NCBI GenBank assembly: GCA_009929775.1
Contig: RZZS01000003.1
Coordinates: 1 to 64,000, forward strand
Origin: Alphaproteobacteria bacterium
GTDB taxonomy: Bacteria > Pseudomonadota > Alphaproteobacteria > Micavibrionales > Micavibrionaceae
Direction of reading: 5' to 3'
DNA length: 64,000 bases
This document shows positions 63,704-64,000 of the stretch, piece after piece (within the stretch, counting starts at the first letter, position 1; each line of letters starts with the position of its first letter). A program made the position numbers and the translations under genes. The notes below the pieces were generated by a model. That model was not told where the DNA came from, searched no databases, and saw nothing but the letters and a program-made list of their open reading frames with translations.

Positions 63704-64000
63704 CGGTTCTCCTGTATTGCCAAACCGGCAGTATTCTTGTTTTTTTCAAGCGTTGAATGGGTAAACTCTTGACATATCCGCGTTTTTATAGAGCATCCAG
63801 CCCCGCCTTGTCCAATGATTAATCGTAAGCTATTGAATTGGATGTGGATAATATCGCGGTTCGCCCATCTTTTTTTTGTTGCGTTGCGTTCGCGTTTATG
63901 AATAACTCATTGCCTCAAAAGGGTACTTGCTTGGTACGCTATTCCATACTAAAATGTAAATGTGCATGCACGCGAGGCTGTTCCGGAAATGCAGGATGAA
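63704..64000. other. AT-richer region at the window end, no gene seen
   Basis: 297 bp with T-runs (TTTTTTT at 63741-63747 and 63870s). TTGACA at 63769-63774 has no good -10 at 16-18 bp on the + strand. It presumably holds the hydrolase promoter on the minus strand and perhaps one for a gene beyond the window. No reading frame of note. Confidence 0.4.

Noticed and set aside
63769..63797. Promoter with TTGACA near the window end
   Set aside because: No acceptable -10 hexamer at 16-18 bp; the TATAGA stands only 12 bp away.
1..64000. CRISPR array, tRNA, rRNA, prophage or insertion-sequence genes
   Set aside because: No evenly spaced direct repeats with unique spacers, no tRNA-like cloverleaf with a TTCRANY loop, no rRNA segments and no transposase or phage proteins were recognised.

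Overview
The window reads as a chromosomal segment of an alphaproteobacterium with moderately GC-rich DNA (GC not computed). Pointers are the alphaproteobacterial gene orders rpoA-rplQ ... degP-rarA-crcB-rluC ... ATP12 and ribF ... ileS ... lspA-DUF3035 lipoprotein-M16-M16-pgi ... mutL, the ATP12-type F1-ATPase assembly factor, and a Ros/MucR-type zinc finger. Pyruvate formate-lyase with its activase suggests facultative anaerobic metabolism, and a chemoreceptor suggests motility. I cannot name the genus; a Rhodospirillales- or Micavibrio-like lineage is a guess from gene order only.

Layout. 1-15.8 kb, + strand: the end of tuf, then the S10, spc and alpha ribosomal operons (rpsJ to rplQ, with secY, adk and rpoA). 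This stretch departs from the textbook order: an 88-residue unknown ORF sits between rplV and rpsC, a 107-residue unknown ORF sits between rpoA and rplQ, and three intercistronic gaps are filled with inverted heptamer-type repeats. L3, S17 and L30 carry Ala/Lys/Glu-rich extensions. 15.9-23.0 kb, - strand: panB-panC-unknown, an MFS transporter, pflA and pflB, with a repeat-rich gap between pflB and pflA. 23.4-33.6 kb, + strand: Deg protease, a HELLH protein, rarA, crcB, an rRNA pseudouridine synthase, an AsmA-like protein, ATP12 and an ABC exporter. 33.6-43.7 kb, - strand: a membrane protein, mutL, a pentapeptide-repeat protein, pgi, two M16 peptidases, a DUF3035 lipoprotein, lspA and a small membrane protein. 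43.8-45.4 kb, + strand: a CaCA exchanger and a GAF protein. 45.4-49.1 kb, - strand: ileS and a 2H phosphoesterase. 49.4-53.1 kb, + strand: an SLAC1-type channel, an RlmD-type methyltransferase, a CBS protein and an unknown. 53.1-55.9 kb, - strand: NUDIX, AEC transporter, ribF and an unknown. 56.5-64 kb: a chemoreceptor (+), a MucR-like regulator and a giant AsmA/DUF3971 protein (-), bcp (+) and an alpha/beta hydrolase (-).

How genes work together: ribosome and Sec translocon synthesis (1-16 kb); envelope building and quality control (Deg protease, AsmA-like proteins, lipoprotein signal peptidase, lipoprotein, M16 pair); DNA maintenance (mutL, rarA); pantothenate and flavin cofactor supply; mixed-acid carbon metabolism (pflB/pflA, pgi).

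Most unusual signal: families of short palindromic elements. A REPIN-like doublet built on GGGGACACAA/TTGTGTCCCC occurs twice near mutL, and one copy lies in frame inside the mutL reading frame, adding 23 codons. A related GGGACAGTTAC palindrome lies in frame inside ileS, adding about 12 codons. A third relative sits upstream of the chemoreceptor. This resembles the coding-region palindromic elements known from Rickettsia. A second class, heptamer-repeat hairpins, sits between ribosomal protein genes and elsewhere. No CRISPR array, rRNA, tRNA, prophage or transposase gene was seen.
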